This document shows, piece by piece, positions 23,201-32,584 of a DNA stretch of 64,000 nucleotides. A program made the position numbers and the translations under genes. How positions within the stretch are numbered: the stretch's first letter is position 1; each line of letters opens with the position of its first letter. The DNA comes from Trebouxia sp. TZW2008 (lineage: Eukaryota; Chlorophyta; Trebouxiophyceae; Trebouxiales; Trebouxiaceae): contig BDIU01000133.1 of NCBI GenBank assembly GCA_002118135.1, positions 310,001 to 374,000 of the forward strand, given 5' to 3'. The notes beneath the pieces were generated by a model. It was not told the DNA's origin and made no database searches. It was given only the letters and a program-made list of their open reading frames with translations.

Positions 23201-26200
23201 GTAAAATACTGTGTACATTTCTGCATCAGTTGGTGTGCAGCATAGCACAGCACAAGCGTGGCAGCTCGCTTCAGAGGCAGCTCCCTTCACAGTGAACACA
23301 AGCCACATTGATGGTCTTTCGACACAAAAAGAGCCTTCTCAGCAGCCTAAGTTTCAGCAATGTATTTTCAGAAATGCGGCACCTCTTCTGTGAGGTCTAC
23401 AGTAGTCAGCGCCCGACGCTTGAGCTCTGGGCTGGTCAGATCAACAACAGCTGAGACACTGCCAAACCCACGAGACACAGACTGCGCTGACACTGCGCTC
23501 TGACCCTGAGTCGGTGACTGTGCTGTTGAAGGGCCATCAGCTTTGCTGGGTTGTGCATCATGCTGTGGGACTGCCTTTGCCATTTGGGCTAACTCAAAAG
23601 GGGACATCAGCCTTGTAGGTGCCCTTTGGTCTGCCCTTTGATGAGTTCCATTAGGCGACATTAATGCTGCTGTCTGTTGATCTCCCCTTTGGTTTGCCCT
23701 TTGATCTGCCTTTGGGGCAGTGTCATAAGGAGACATGAGGTGTCCTGCTGCCCTTTGATCTGCCCTTTGTTCTGCCTTTTGGGCAGTGCCATGATGCGAC
23801 ATGAGCTGTCCTGCTGCCCTTTGGTCTACCCTTTGTTCTGCCTTTTGGGCAGAGTCAAAAGGGGACATGAGCTGGCCTGCTGGAGACTGCACATTACTGG
23901 GGGATTGCTGCCAGCTGGCTAGGGGGTGGGCTGCCTGTGAGGGGGTAGGGGCGGGCTGGGGTGGGGGTGAGGCTGAGGCGGCACTGCTGGCTGCATGCGC
24001 TGTATAGCCTGCAGCATAATCACTGTCATAACCTTTGCGTTAGTTGGCTCCATAGTGTATGATAGCACAGAACTGAACTGTTTGGAGACGGCTGATTGCT
24101 CCAGTACGTGCCTAGCCGGGCCTGCTGAGCCTGTCTAGCACATGTTGAGAATGAATGCATGAATGAGCCTTTGCGTACAAAGGCACAGCTGGTGGGTGTC
24201 TGTGGCCCAAGTTCAAGCCTGAGACATGAGGCAAAGCTGTTACTGCTAGCAGAGCTGCAGTATCCTGCTGCAAGCCTTCAGAGCCTACAACCAGCAATGT
24301 GTTGGGCAGTGTTGCATGTCTGTCGCTTGGATCGACGCTCTATTCTTCATCCATTCATGCTAAACATGTGCCAGACAGGCTCAACAGGCCCAGCTGGGTA
24401 CGTATCGGAGCAATCAATTGTCTCCAATCAGTTTGGTCCTGCGCTATCCTGACACTGAAAGTTCACGGCGCAAGCAAACTTGAAACATCAAAATTCAGAT
24501 CCATGGGAAGCTGGGCCCCGCACACTCAACAGCCTTTCAATTATGACTATCTTGTCAACCCCTGTGCAACTATGGAATGTGACTGTTTTGTCTTCTGGGT
24601 TGAAGTCATGTCACAAAATTTACAATCGCCTGCAAACGCTCACCGTTCATGGGTGCTTCATCAAATGCCTGGGCAGCTTTGCGCTTGTTGCGCTGGTTAT
24701 GCAGCATCTTAGCAGCATCTCCCAGCTGACGGGACAGCAAAACAAAGTGCCCAGGCTGCATGCCCACGCTGCATTGCTCACGCAGCTTCATGCGCTGCTG
24801 CTGCTGCAGCTGCTGCTCCTCTGCTGTCTTGGGTTTTGGCATATGTCCCTGCAGACACCATTGCAACACATATGTGCTCAACAGATTGAGTTGAAGTGCA
24901 TGCCATGCTGCCCTGTTCACGCAGCTCTATAGACTGCTGCTGCTGCAGCAGCTGCTGCTGTTCCTCTACTCTTTTGGACTTTGACACAAGGCCCTGCACA
25001 TCATCACATGACAGCGGGGTATGGAAGCAACAACAGAATATGCAGCGATGCAATTGCACCTTAAGCTTTGACATGCCAAGCTCACCACGGCAGCTGTGGG
25101 CATCAGCAAAATACGTAGCACGAACAATCACACCTTGAGAAAAGTGACAAGCTTGTAAGTGCATGCTGCGCACATTATGCAGGGAGCAGTGATCTCAAGA
25201 GATGGGGCAGGCAATGCTGAACTTCTCACCTGCTCGGCAAGCTCAAACAGCTTGCAGAGGGTGGAGGGCCAGGGGGGGTTGTGCTGGGCTGGGGGATAAG
25301 TTGTCAGGATGCTCAAGCTGATACCCTGCTGCCTGAAAGCCTCCCCCATGCCAACAGAGAATGAGGTATGCTGCATTCCCTGCATCAACAGGAGAAGGGC
25401 CTTGCTTTAGTCTCAACACAAAATGGTTGAGCATCAAGGACTTTGCTCAATTTCTTCCCAGCTCTTATTGAATGACAGATCGTGGTAACCAAGCATGTGC
25501 CAAAGAAATAGCCAAATCCAATTCATATGGCCCCAATATTGTCAATGTGCAGTTGCTGAGTCCGCTGCGCTCATTGAGCTGCAGTGATGTCATGGTGAGC
25601 ATGATCTTGCATTCATGCATGCACAGCTTGTGGGCAAGTAACAAAGCACTGATGGTATGATCTCAGCAATGGTGTTGTACTGTCATGTCTACCTGTTTGA
25701 TGGAACCAGATAGCAGTGGATGCGGCCAGGCAATCGTCATATTGTGAGCCTCCGTCACAGAGACCAGCAAGCAATGCTTGGCTACTGCTGTTGCTGTAGA
25801 CCAGATGCTGGGGCTTTGGAAGAGGTACAGCGCTTCCGCTAAAGCCTCTGCATGCAACAAGATAATCTTGCGTAATGACAATACCAACAGACTGCTGTTT
25901 CTGAGGGCCAGACGCTAGGGCTTTGGAGGAGATACAGTGCTTCCACCAAAGCCTCTGCATGCAAGAAGATAATCCTGTGTAATGACAACACTAACAGGAC
26001 CAAACTGGTTGGAGACATTTGGCTGCTCCAAAATGTACCTAGCTGGGCCTGCTGGGCCTGTCTAGCACATGTTTAGAATGAATGTAATGAATGAATAGTA
26101 ACAGATCACGCATTTCAGCAACAGCGCCAGCTGTAGCCAGCTCCATTCTGGAGTTGTGGCATTGACGGGCACAAATGTGTGATGCACTCAGCTTCATGCA

Positions 26201-26918
26201 GCAGGGTTGTGATCAGATCAAGTCTTCATGCAAATGTTACAAATAGTATCCATGCACTGTTGGCGGAAATGTGGTGCTGATGTGACCATGCTCGTGACAA
26301 CGTATAAAATGTACACTGCTGCTTGGCAAATCTGCAGCATCAAGTGCTGCCTTGCACAGCCCACTTTGATATGAAAGAAGCGCAAAGTGCAAAGACTCAC
26401 CAGGAAGGCAACTGTCGCTATTGCCACCTCCTGAAATGTGTGCTGCTTGAAGCAGACTGTAGAAGTTTGCCAAGTTGCTGGTCCAATCAGACCTTTCCAG
26501 GTGGCAAAGGCTGCATCAACAACTTGCAGATCAGCCTCAGCTAGCATTGAAAGATTTTTAATTGCAGGCCACAGGCAACGCGCAGTATTGTTGCATGTGT
26601 GGCATCCTGGACAGCCTTTCAAGCTGCCTGACCTATATCTGCTTCTTGTGTAGTATATCACAAGTGAGACCTCAATCTGACTGTCTGCGCCGGATTCTAA
26701 ACTTCTCAGCAGCGGCAATATATAGCTTCGCAAGAGGTCACCCCAATATCGAGCCATAGGTGCGTTGCCCTGTCAAGTATATTGCAAGGAGTGAAGCAGG
26801 GAATAAGCTCAAGGCTGCGTCGAAGCAACAGTTGCCGCAATCAAAGAATTTGCGTGAAGATCAGCACCTCGAGAAGAACACATATGCGCGAAGCAGCACT
26901 GCCAGCTGGGGGCACCAT
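20212..26918 (-). CDS. MED25: Mediator complex subunit 25 (MED25)
   Basis: Thirteen exons, complement(26868..26918, 26633..26769, 26401..26510, 25693..25847, 25230..25379, 24644..24848, 23383..24008, 22062..23100, 21621..21863, 21350..21397, 21032..21180, 20599..20988, 20212..20553), give 1214 residues with all phases consistent. The N-terminal von Willebrand A-like domain reads ICVLLEGNAPMARYWGDLL, VSLVIYYTRS, LERSDWTSN, SGGGNSDSCLPEALAEALY, KHCLLVSVTE and RQQGISLSILTTYP, in the order of plant MED25. Next is KRKAAQAFDE, a repeat region with QRADQRAAGQLMSP units, and a long Gln-rich part. The C-terminal part has SFIWRGRI, KKAMAMIQLAHNGG and KLVGLVL, like the plant MED25 C-terminal domain. MED25 links activators to RNA polymerase II in the nucleus. 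Introns carry partial exon copies and LINE fragments. Exon 12 is less certain. Confidence 0.85.
22322..22830 (-). repeat. CAG-rich coding repeat (polyglutamine) in MED25 exon 8
   Basis: On the minus strand this is dominated by CAG/CAA with CAC, encoding runs of Gln and Gln/His. Alternative frames encode poly-Ala or poly-Ser/Leu, which explains long spurious open frames on both strands. Confidence 0.9.
23580..23880 (-). repeat. about 84-bp coding tandem repeat in MED25 exon 7
   Basis: Four to five units of roughly 27 residues built around AEQRADQRAAGQLMSP, with decreasing similarity toward the 3' side of the gene. Confidence 0.85.
24075..24165 (+). mobile_element. LINE 3'-end fragment, copy B
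   Basis: TTTGGAGACGGCTGATTGCT, then a CCTAGCCGGGCCTGCTGAGCC block and a GAATGAATGCATGAATGA tail. It lies in MED25 intron 6, 180 bp from inverted copy C. Confidence 0.85.
24346..24447 (-). mobile_element. LINE 3'-end fragment, copy C
   Basis: On the minus strand AGGACCAAACTGATTGGAGA is followed by the conserved CCCAGCTGGG/GGCCTGTTGAGCC block and a CATGAATGGATGAA tail. With copy B it forms an inverted pair inside MED25 intron 6. Confidence 0.85.
24905..24993 (-). repeat. partial copy of the 5' part of MED25 exon 6
   Basis: After a TGTGCAG acceptor it encodes GLVSKSKRVEEQQQLL and ELREQGSM, parallel to GHMPKPKTAEEQQLQQ and KLREQCSV in the true exon starting at 24848. No donor follows at the matching place. 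Confidence 0.85.
25893..25954 (-). repeat. partial copy of the 5' part of MED25 exon 4
   Basis: It encodes EALVEALYLLQSPSVW after a GCATGCAG acceptor, against EALAEALYLFQSPSIW in the true exon starting at 25847. The copy lies 107 bp upstream and loses similarity after about 60 bp. Confidence 0.85.
25994..26098 (+). mobile_element. LINE 3'-end fragment, copy D
   Basis: GGACCAAACTGGTTGGAGAC, then GTACCTAGCTGGGCCTGCTG and a GAATGTAATGAATGAATAG tail. It lies in MED25 intron 3. Confidence 0.88.
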
Positions 26919-27771
26919 ATCTCAGATCGGAACATCGGTTACGCTGTCGCTGCGCTACTCATCGAACTCATCGCATCAACGATATTCTTTCAGCGCATTT
27001 GCGAGACGGTGACCTCGATCTTACGGCACGTTTCAACTGTCGATACAGGCGTTCTTGCAAACACACCCAACCAGCTCTTTGAGCCAGCTGATGACAAGCA
27101 TCTAGCGGCAGATATTTCTAGTCCGTGTATACATAGCGGCAAGAATCTCCTGCAATTTGCTGCCGGGTGCAGCAAGCACAGTCAGCGCGCTCAAAACTTG
27201 CGCAATAACAGAACCATGGCGGGGTCACCTTGACCGACAGGAGACTGGTGTATGCCATGACTAAAATGCAATAACGGCCAGGTGTCAAAATTCCTGGCAA
27301 CAGTCTAGCAAGCATGACATGCAGGACCGGATCAAAGCATGTTACTGGTGATAGACAGGACGACATTTCTGTTGGGCAACCGCATCAGCCTGTTGGGCAA
27401 CAGCATCAGCCAAAGCCATACATTCAGAACCTTTGCAAAGCCTCAAGTGCTACTAATTTAATGAAAGTGCCGTTATTCTTACTTGACACAGCTCTAAAAC
27501 TGGTCAACAGTATGTCAAAGTCAGGCGTCATAACAAAAGCCCCTGTGATATAAGCAGTCCAGCAACGCTAGTCTAGTAGCAGCAACCAGCAGAGACTTTG
27601 CCAAACCTCAGCAAGTAACGCACAGAGGTGTCATGCGTCTGCAAGACACTGTTGTGACAAGGTCAAACTTTTGCATACAGTGTAACAGGATGACACATAA
27701 GCTAGTCCAGAATCTAAGCTGGTGGCAGCAAGCACTTGCATGCAATCGTGTAAAAAAGCTTTTTACACAGT
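26919..27771. other. spacer between MED25 start and the NMT1/THI5-like stop
   Basis: 853 bp with the MED25 promoter and the upstream neighbour's 3' flank. A 157-codon open frame (26760-27233, plus) overlaps MED25 exon 1 antisense and is not credible. A 21-bp hairpin closes the region at 27748-27768. Confidence 0.6.
27748..27768 (-). terminator. perfect hairpin directly after the NMT1/THI5-like stop codon
   Basis: GTGTAAAAA-AGC-TTTTTACAC, a 9-bp stem with a 3-base loop, begins 3 bp downstream of the stop. Each strand of the stem includes TGTAA-like sequence, the chlorophyte polyadenylation motif. A role in 3' end formation is only a guess. Confidence 0.4.
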
Positions 27772-30700
27772 TTATGGCAGATAAGCATTTGTGAACAATC
27801 TGTCTGCTGGAAGTGAGTCTCGCGGAATCTGTTCACCAGATTTGCCTTGTCTCATATCATCCAAGCTAGCACCATCCACTGAGGTTCTGGACTGGACTCT
27901 TGTGGTCAATAGCCCCTTGTCTGACAGCCAGTCCAAGAAAGCATCCCAGCGCGCCTTCTCTTGCCTGCCCCACTGCTTCTGCTCGTCTAAAAAGTGCTGC
28001 ATGAGACAGGCATTGTTCAACAATAAACTTTTGTAAAGAACCGTCACTACACTTTCTAGCATACATCGCTAGGTGAGTGTGGCACAAGCACTGTCTTGCC
28101 AGGCAGGCTTGTCTTGACAAGCATTCAACCGCTTGCTCACTCATTCTGTATGCTGAGCAGGCTCAGGGGGTCCAGCTAGGTGAAACAGTAGCAATCAAGT
28201 GTGGCATTGCTTTGACACCAGGCAACATGGGATGATATCCATTTAGGAACAGCTGCTGAGGGCCGATCACAGGCTAGCTGCTGAGGCATGCTTGCATGCA
28301 ATTACAGAGACAAGGCTTGATGCTGTATATCATGTGCACAAAGGCTGGCAGCACAAACATTGCCAGCCAATACAGCTCAGCTACAAACCAAACCAAATAC
28401 GTATCACGTCGTAATGAATGTCGACATTTGCACAAACCTGGTGTCAGCGTGATGTCGCAGACATTGCTACATCAGGGGAACTGATGAGTCGAAGCAAACC
28501 CATTGCCAGCAATCGCTGTAGGTCAGTGTGTCTCTGTCTCTCACAAGTCTAGTCAACGCGTGCAAGGATATTGCAGACACTGTCTCCTCATCCTGAAGCT
28601 GTAAATGATCCTAACAGGAATGTACAGCACTGAGCATAACAGCAACAGCTGTGATGTCGTTGCGTACTTGTGACTGTCTTTGATGATCTGCACATGGGCA
28701 TTGCTACTGACTTGGAACAGGCAGCGCATCTGCATCGTGAAGAAGACTTGTGGGTCCATCAATCTGAAATGCATTGTCTCTCAAGTCGCAGAGAGTGATG
28801 TGCACTTTCTTGAGGCATATACACCATCTATATGCACGGAGACGTCCAGTTCAATCATTGCATTTGCATGCTTTCTTTGACCAGCTCCTGGTCAAAAGCT
28901 GTGCTTGTTGCTGTCTGACAAAGCAACTCAGCAGCACGATTGCAACAGCCATGACGATGTTATACTCTTTTGTCTGTCTGTAATTTGCCCAGAATAATGC
29001 GGTTACATGTGGGCAATTTTACTGACCTTTGACAGCATCTGCATACTTTCTTGGACCAGCTCCTTGTCAAATGCTGTGTTTGTTGCTGTCTGACAAAGCA
29101 GCTCAGCAGCATGATCTGAATTGTCTGCCGCGTACTGATAACCCTTGGCTGTTGCTGCCAGGAAGCGCCTCACCGTGTCAGCTTGGTCCCTGCAACACAT
29201 ACATCGCCTGTTATTGAATGGAGCTTCACAACATGCTGTGAGGAGTCAAGCATATATGCCCCAGCAGCATGATCTAGGTTGTCTGCTGCATACTGATAGC
29301 CCGTGGCTGTTGCTGCCAGAAAGCGCCTCACCGTGTCAGCTTGGTCCCTGCAACACATAAATCGCCAGTTATTGAATGGAGTTTCACAACATGGTGCGAG
29401 GACTCAAGCATATATGCCCCAGCAGCATGATCTAGGTTGTCTGCTGCATACTGATGGCCCTTGGCTGTAAAGCGTTTCACTGTATCAGCTGGATCCCTGC
29501 AACACATCAACATCCAGATCTCGGATGAAGTCTCACAGCAGGATGTCAGGTCTGGGTTGCCTGCTGCATACTGCTAGTTCTTGCCTGTTGCTGCCCAAAA
29601 ACAATAGCATGTGCTGATATGCTGTCAATCTTGCTTGTGACAAGCGTAGCCGCGGCCATGTAGCAAGCGTTCAAGTGATGCCCCTCCTGTAAGCTTATCA
29701 GCAACGGACAGCAGGCACATGATAAGGTTCATTATTTGACACCACAACAAAATGCCACTGTGAAAGCTGATACTAAGACGATAATGAGAATTAAGACCTT
29801 CATACCCCTTTTCAACAAAATTCAGACGAACAGGAGCATGTCACCTGAGGATTTCTGGAGAAGTGACCAGGACTGGGCTGTAGCCGTATGGTATGTTGAA
29901 GTCCTCAAGTGAAAAGGCATTAAGACCAACCCCCTTGCGCTTTGCATCGATGCCCTCCCAGCCCATGAACACCCAGGTGGCATCAGCCTTTCCCTGTGTG
30001 TCCAACACAAAAATGATTTGAGTGAATTTGCTTTTAACCTGGTCTAACACATGTACACTCAGGTGGCATGGCTTTGCCCTGTACAGCCTAAGAGGCTCTG
30101 ATTTTCGGTGTAGAACGGGCATTTTGGGTTTCTTGTATTATTTTTCCCCCTTAACTCACAAGAAGCATTCTGCTTGGCCCTGCAAAAGTCGAAGGGTGCT
30201 CCTTTGCTTTCACTCAGATAAATCAAGACCTACTAAACTTGCTCTGTTTTGTTTGCTGTCCTACTTTTCATCTTTCAACCCTTTTCCACGGCCTTATGGC
30301 GGATACAGCCATTCTGCTCTTGAGTCCAGCATGGCCAACCTTGCAGGTGTCCGCTCAACACACAGACACACACTTCACCAAGCATGCATTAGCTAACATG
30401 CAGATTTTGCTGTGATGGCCGTTCAATACGCATCCCACTTGCTTTTACCGAATGCAATCCTGACCACTGTTGCTTGACAGTGACATTGTTTCAGCATCAT
30501 GTCATCCAAAGTAGCATGCAGTCAGCATGCATTCAAGGTTGCTTGAGCAACCACTGTAAGCCTCTGTAGCCTTGGCATACACTCAGTACGTACTCAGCTT
30601 GGGCGAGCAGCAATGTACAGGGTCATCATGCACTCAGCATACATCGTGCTTCTTTGAGAAGCCATCTACAGGCTTGCCGCCCTCTTCCTAAATGTAGTGT

Positions 30701-32262
30701 ACTCTTCCCTAAAAGTCTAAACCCCACAACGCGCCACAAAACCCGAAAGGGTGGGCCTAATATCAAAGCACTAAACAAAAATGGTACTTTCCAAAACCCT
30801 AAGCGCACCCTAAGCGCCAAGTGTGCACTACAAGTAAGGGAAATGCTTGCCGTGTACTGAACATGCTGACAGCTGCCATAAATGACACAGAATAGGGTCA
30901 GCATGCAGAAAGCCTGAACACTGTGTTCAGGCTTTGGGAGCCTGAAAGCCTGCTATTGCCTGACAGCCTGAAAAGTCCTTGTTGATAGAAGCCTGAAAAG
31001 GAGAAGGAATGAACCTACGGCCAGAACGGTGTCCCAGATGCCTAGCATAGGCGGCGTCACTTCTTTGTATTCACCTTTCCCACCATCATTGATGATCATT
31101 TGCTGCACAATTCGGCCCTCATACCTGCACAGACAGCAACATCAGCGCAGACACTGTCAAGTAGCACTTATGTAGTTGTGCTCCCCGTGGCGTTGTTGAT
31201 GATCGGTTGCTGCACATTGCGCCCCTCATACCTGCACAAAATCACGGACATCAGCATCAGGACTGACACGTCAAAAATGTTGTCAGATGATGCAGATCGA
31301 CTGCAGTGCAAACAGCATCGCCAGTGCATACCGCTTGAGATAGTGCAAGTATGCTCTCCAATGCATCACTTGAGGCCAAGTGCAGACAGCAGCTGTGTTG
31401 TGTTTGTTGTGCTTGCGAATTATGGAGCCAAGGTACCTAACAAACTAAACTCAGGAGTATGGAGGCAAGTCGGCCGGGTGCATAGTCTAGCACCAATCTT
31501 AGGCTGGCAGTATCACTTGTGACTAGTTTATTCTGCAGCCTGCTGCAATAGCATGATCGGCATCTAAGTTCATACAGCAATCTCTTGAGCCTGTACCTTG
31601 CACCATAGGATGCGTAAGTCTTGCCATCAAGCTTGCTGGGCCTGTCGAAGCCACTGCTCTTGAGAGTCACCACGGCACTGGTGTCATTTTGAAGCAGAGC
31701 TGCAACAGCCTGCAGGCACAGAATAACGCACATTTAGCGAACATCGTTGCAGATATATTCAAGTACTAGTGACAGAAAATAGCTGCCTCAAATTTGGACT
31801 GCATGCGTGGAATTTGACCTGACAAGCGTTTGCAGCAAAACTCCTCCTGTATTGAAAGAATGCAGACCAAGAAGGCTGTCCAGTACCTGCAGCTGTGGCT
31901 TAGTGGATGTAGCAGGCTGGCAGTTGTAGCTGACAACAGTCTCAGAGGGTGCAACTGCAAAAGTAGCTTGGCCGCTGGCCACACGGCTCGCCGGCGTGGC
32001 TTTGTAAGCGTCCTCAGACGGATCAAGAAAGCTGACGGTCAGACCAGCTGCGGAGTAGTAGCCTTGTGCTTGCGCTACATACAGCCCTTCAGCAGAGAAG
32101 CATTTGCTCGCTGAGTGATCCACGATTTGCGCAAGTGCAAGCAATCGAGATGATCTGCATGATGTTGTATGCTGTTTAAATTTAGCAAGCGTCCATTAAG
32201 ACCCAGTCACCTGCGTGATTTGTGTTTGGCGTCCAGTCTAGCGCCACAGTGACTGCGGTCAT
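27772..32262 (-). CDS. NMT1/THI5-like periplasmic-binding-protein-fold protein
   Basis: Seven exons, complement(32211..32262, 31887..32086, 31597..31709, 31019..31124, 29845..29993, 29027..29189, 27772..27996), give 335 residues in one frame. It begins MTAVTVALDWTPNTNHAGLY and has GYYSAAGLTVSFLDP, YKATPASRVASGQATFAVAP, DGKTYASYGARYEGRIVQQM, KADATWVFMGWEGIDAKRKG and IPYGYSPVL. This is the SsuA/THI5/NMT1 family. Fungal Thi5 makes the pyrimidine of thiamine from a bound histidine and PLP; bacterial relatives bind pyrimidine precursors for uptake. The fungal CCCFC motif is absent, and no signal peptide precedes the first Met. The protein may therefore be a cytosolic binding protein or an enzyme of unknown reaction. 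Exon 6 has at least two extra copies upstream, and other exons have partial copies. Confidence 0.88.
28130..28200 (-). mobile_element. degenerate LINE 3'-end fragment, copy G
   Basis: On the minus strand it reads TTGATTGCTAC, then CACCTAGCTGGACC, CTGAGCCTGCTCAGCA and AGAATGAGTGAG, an eroded version of the family consensus. Confidence 0.6.
28868..28950 (-). repeat. copy of the 3' part of NMT1/THI5-like exon 6
   Basis: The minus strand encodes CQTATSTAFDQELVKESMQM, nearly the same as CQTATNTAFDKELVQESMQM in the true exon, then stops. It lies in the following intron. Confidence 0.85.
29235..29600 (-). repeat. tandem copies of the 5' part of NMT1/THI5-like exon 6
   Basis: Copies start after intact TGTTGCAG acceptors at 29347 and 29496, spaced 158 and 149 bp, with a poorer third near 29550-29600. 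They encode DQADTVRRFLAATATGYQY and DPADTVKRF...GHQYAADN, then diverge where the true exon (start 29189) continues to AAELLCQTA. Confidence 0.9.
30911..30933. repeat. hairpin AGCCTGAACA-CTG-TGTTCAGGCT
   Basis: A perfect 10-bp stem with a 3-base loop in intron 4 of the NMT1/THI5-like gene, followed by several GCCTGAAA repeats up to about 31000. Confidence 0.7.
31180..31240 (-). repeat. copy of the 5' part of NMT1/THI5-like exon 4
   Basis: The sequence GTATGAGGGGCGCAATGTGC after a CCTGCAC-type acceptor copies the true exon start at 31124. It encodes YEGRNVQQPIINNATG against YEGRIVQQMIINDGGKG. Confidence 0.85.
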
Positions 32263-32584
32263 CCCGCTCGATCTGCTGCCGCCAGGACCGCGAGTAAGCA
32301 CGATCACCAATGCGCAAACGACACTGCAGATGATATGCCTTGTTATGACTACAGACAAAGTGAGCGCACAGTGTGCTTTGTCGCACTGCAGTAGCACTCG
32401 ATGACGATTTGTCGCAATCGCGATTGCTGCAATTCGCCCCTTCAACCGCCCTCTTGGCAGCCGTGCTGAGGGCGGTTAGAAGCTTCCTGCCCACACACAA
32501 GTCCAAAACCTCACCCGACCGGTGCACATGCTTTGGGCAACTTTGAACGCAAACCGGGCTCAGACGCCCGTCAAATGAGCTAAA
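32263..32584. promoter_or_regulatory. divergent promoter region
   Basis: 322 bp lie between the NMT1/THI5-like ATG and the plastid protein ATG. An antisense open frame of 302 codons spans it but has no coding signs. Confidence 0.5.

Noticed and set aside
22220..23308. Long Ala/Ser/Leu-rich open frames on both strands
   Set aside because: These are the other frames of the CAG repeat in MED25 exon 8.
26237..26370. Possible MED25 exon after ALDAADLPSS
   Set aside because: It can be spliced in phase but leads to a stop within 45 codons; the exon at 25693-25847 continues the vWA-like domain far better.
26760..27233. 157-codon open frame on the plus strand
   Set aside because: It covers MED25 exon 1 and its promoter in antisense; no features.
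30690..30830. CCCTAAA-like strings reminiscent of a telomere repeat
   Set aside because: Only single scattered CCCTAA units, not in tandem.
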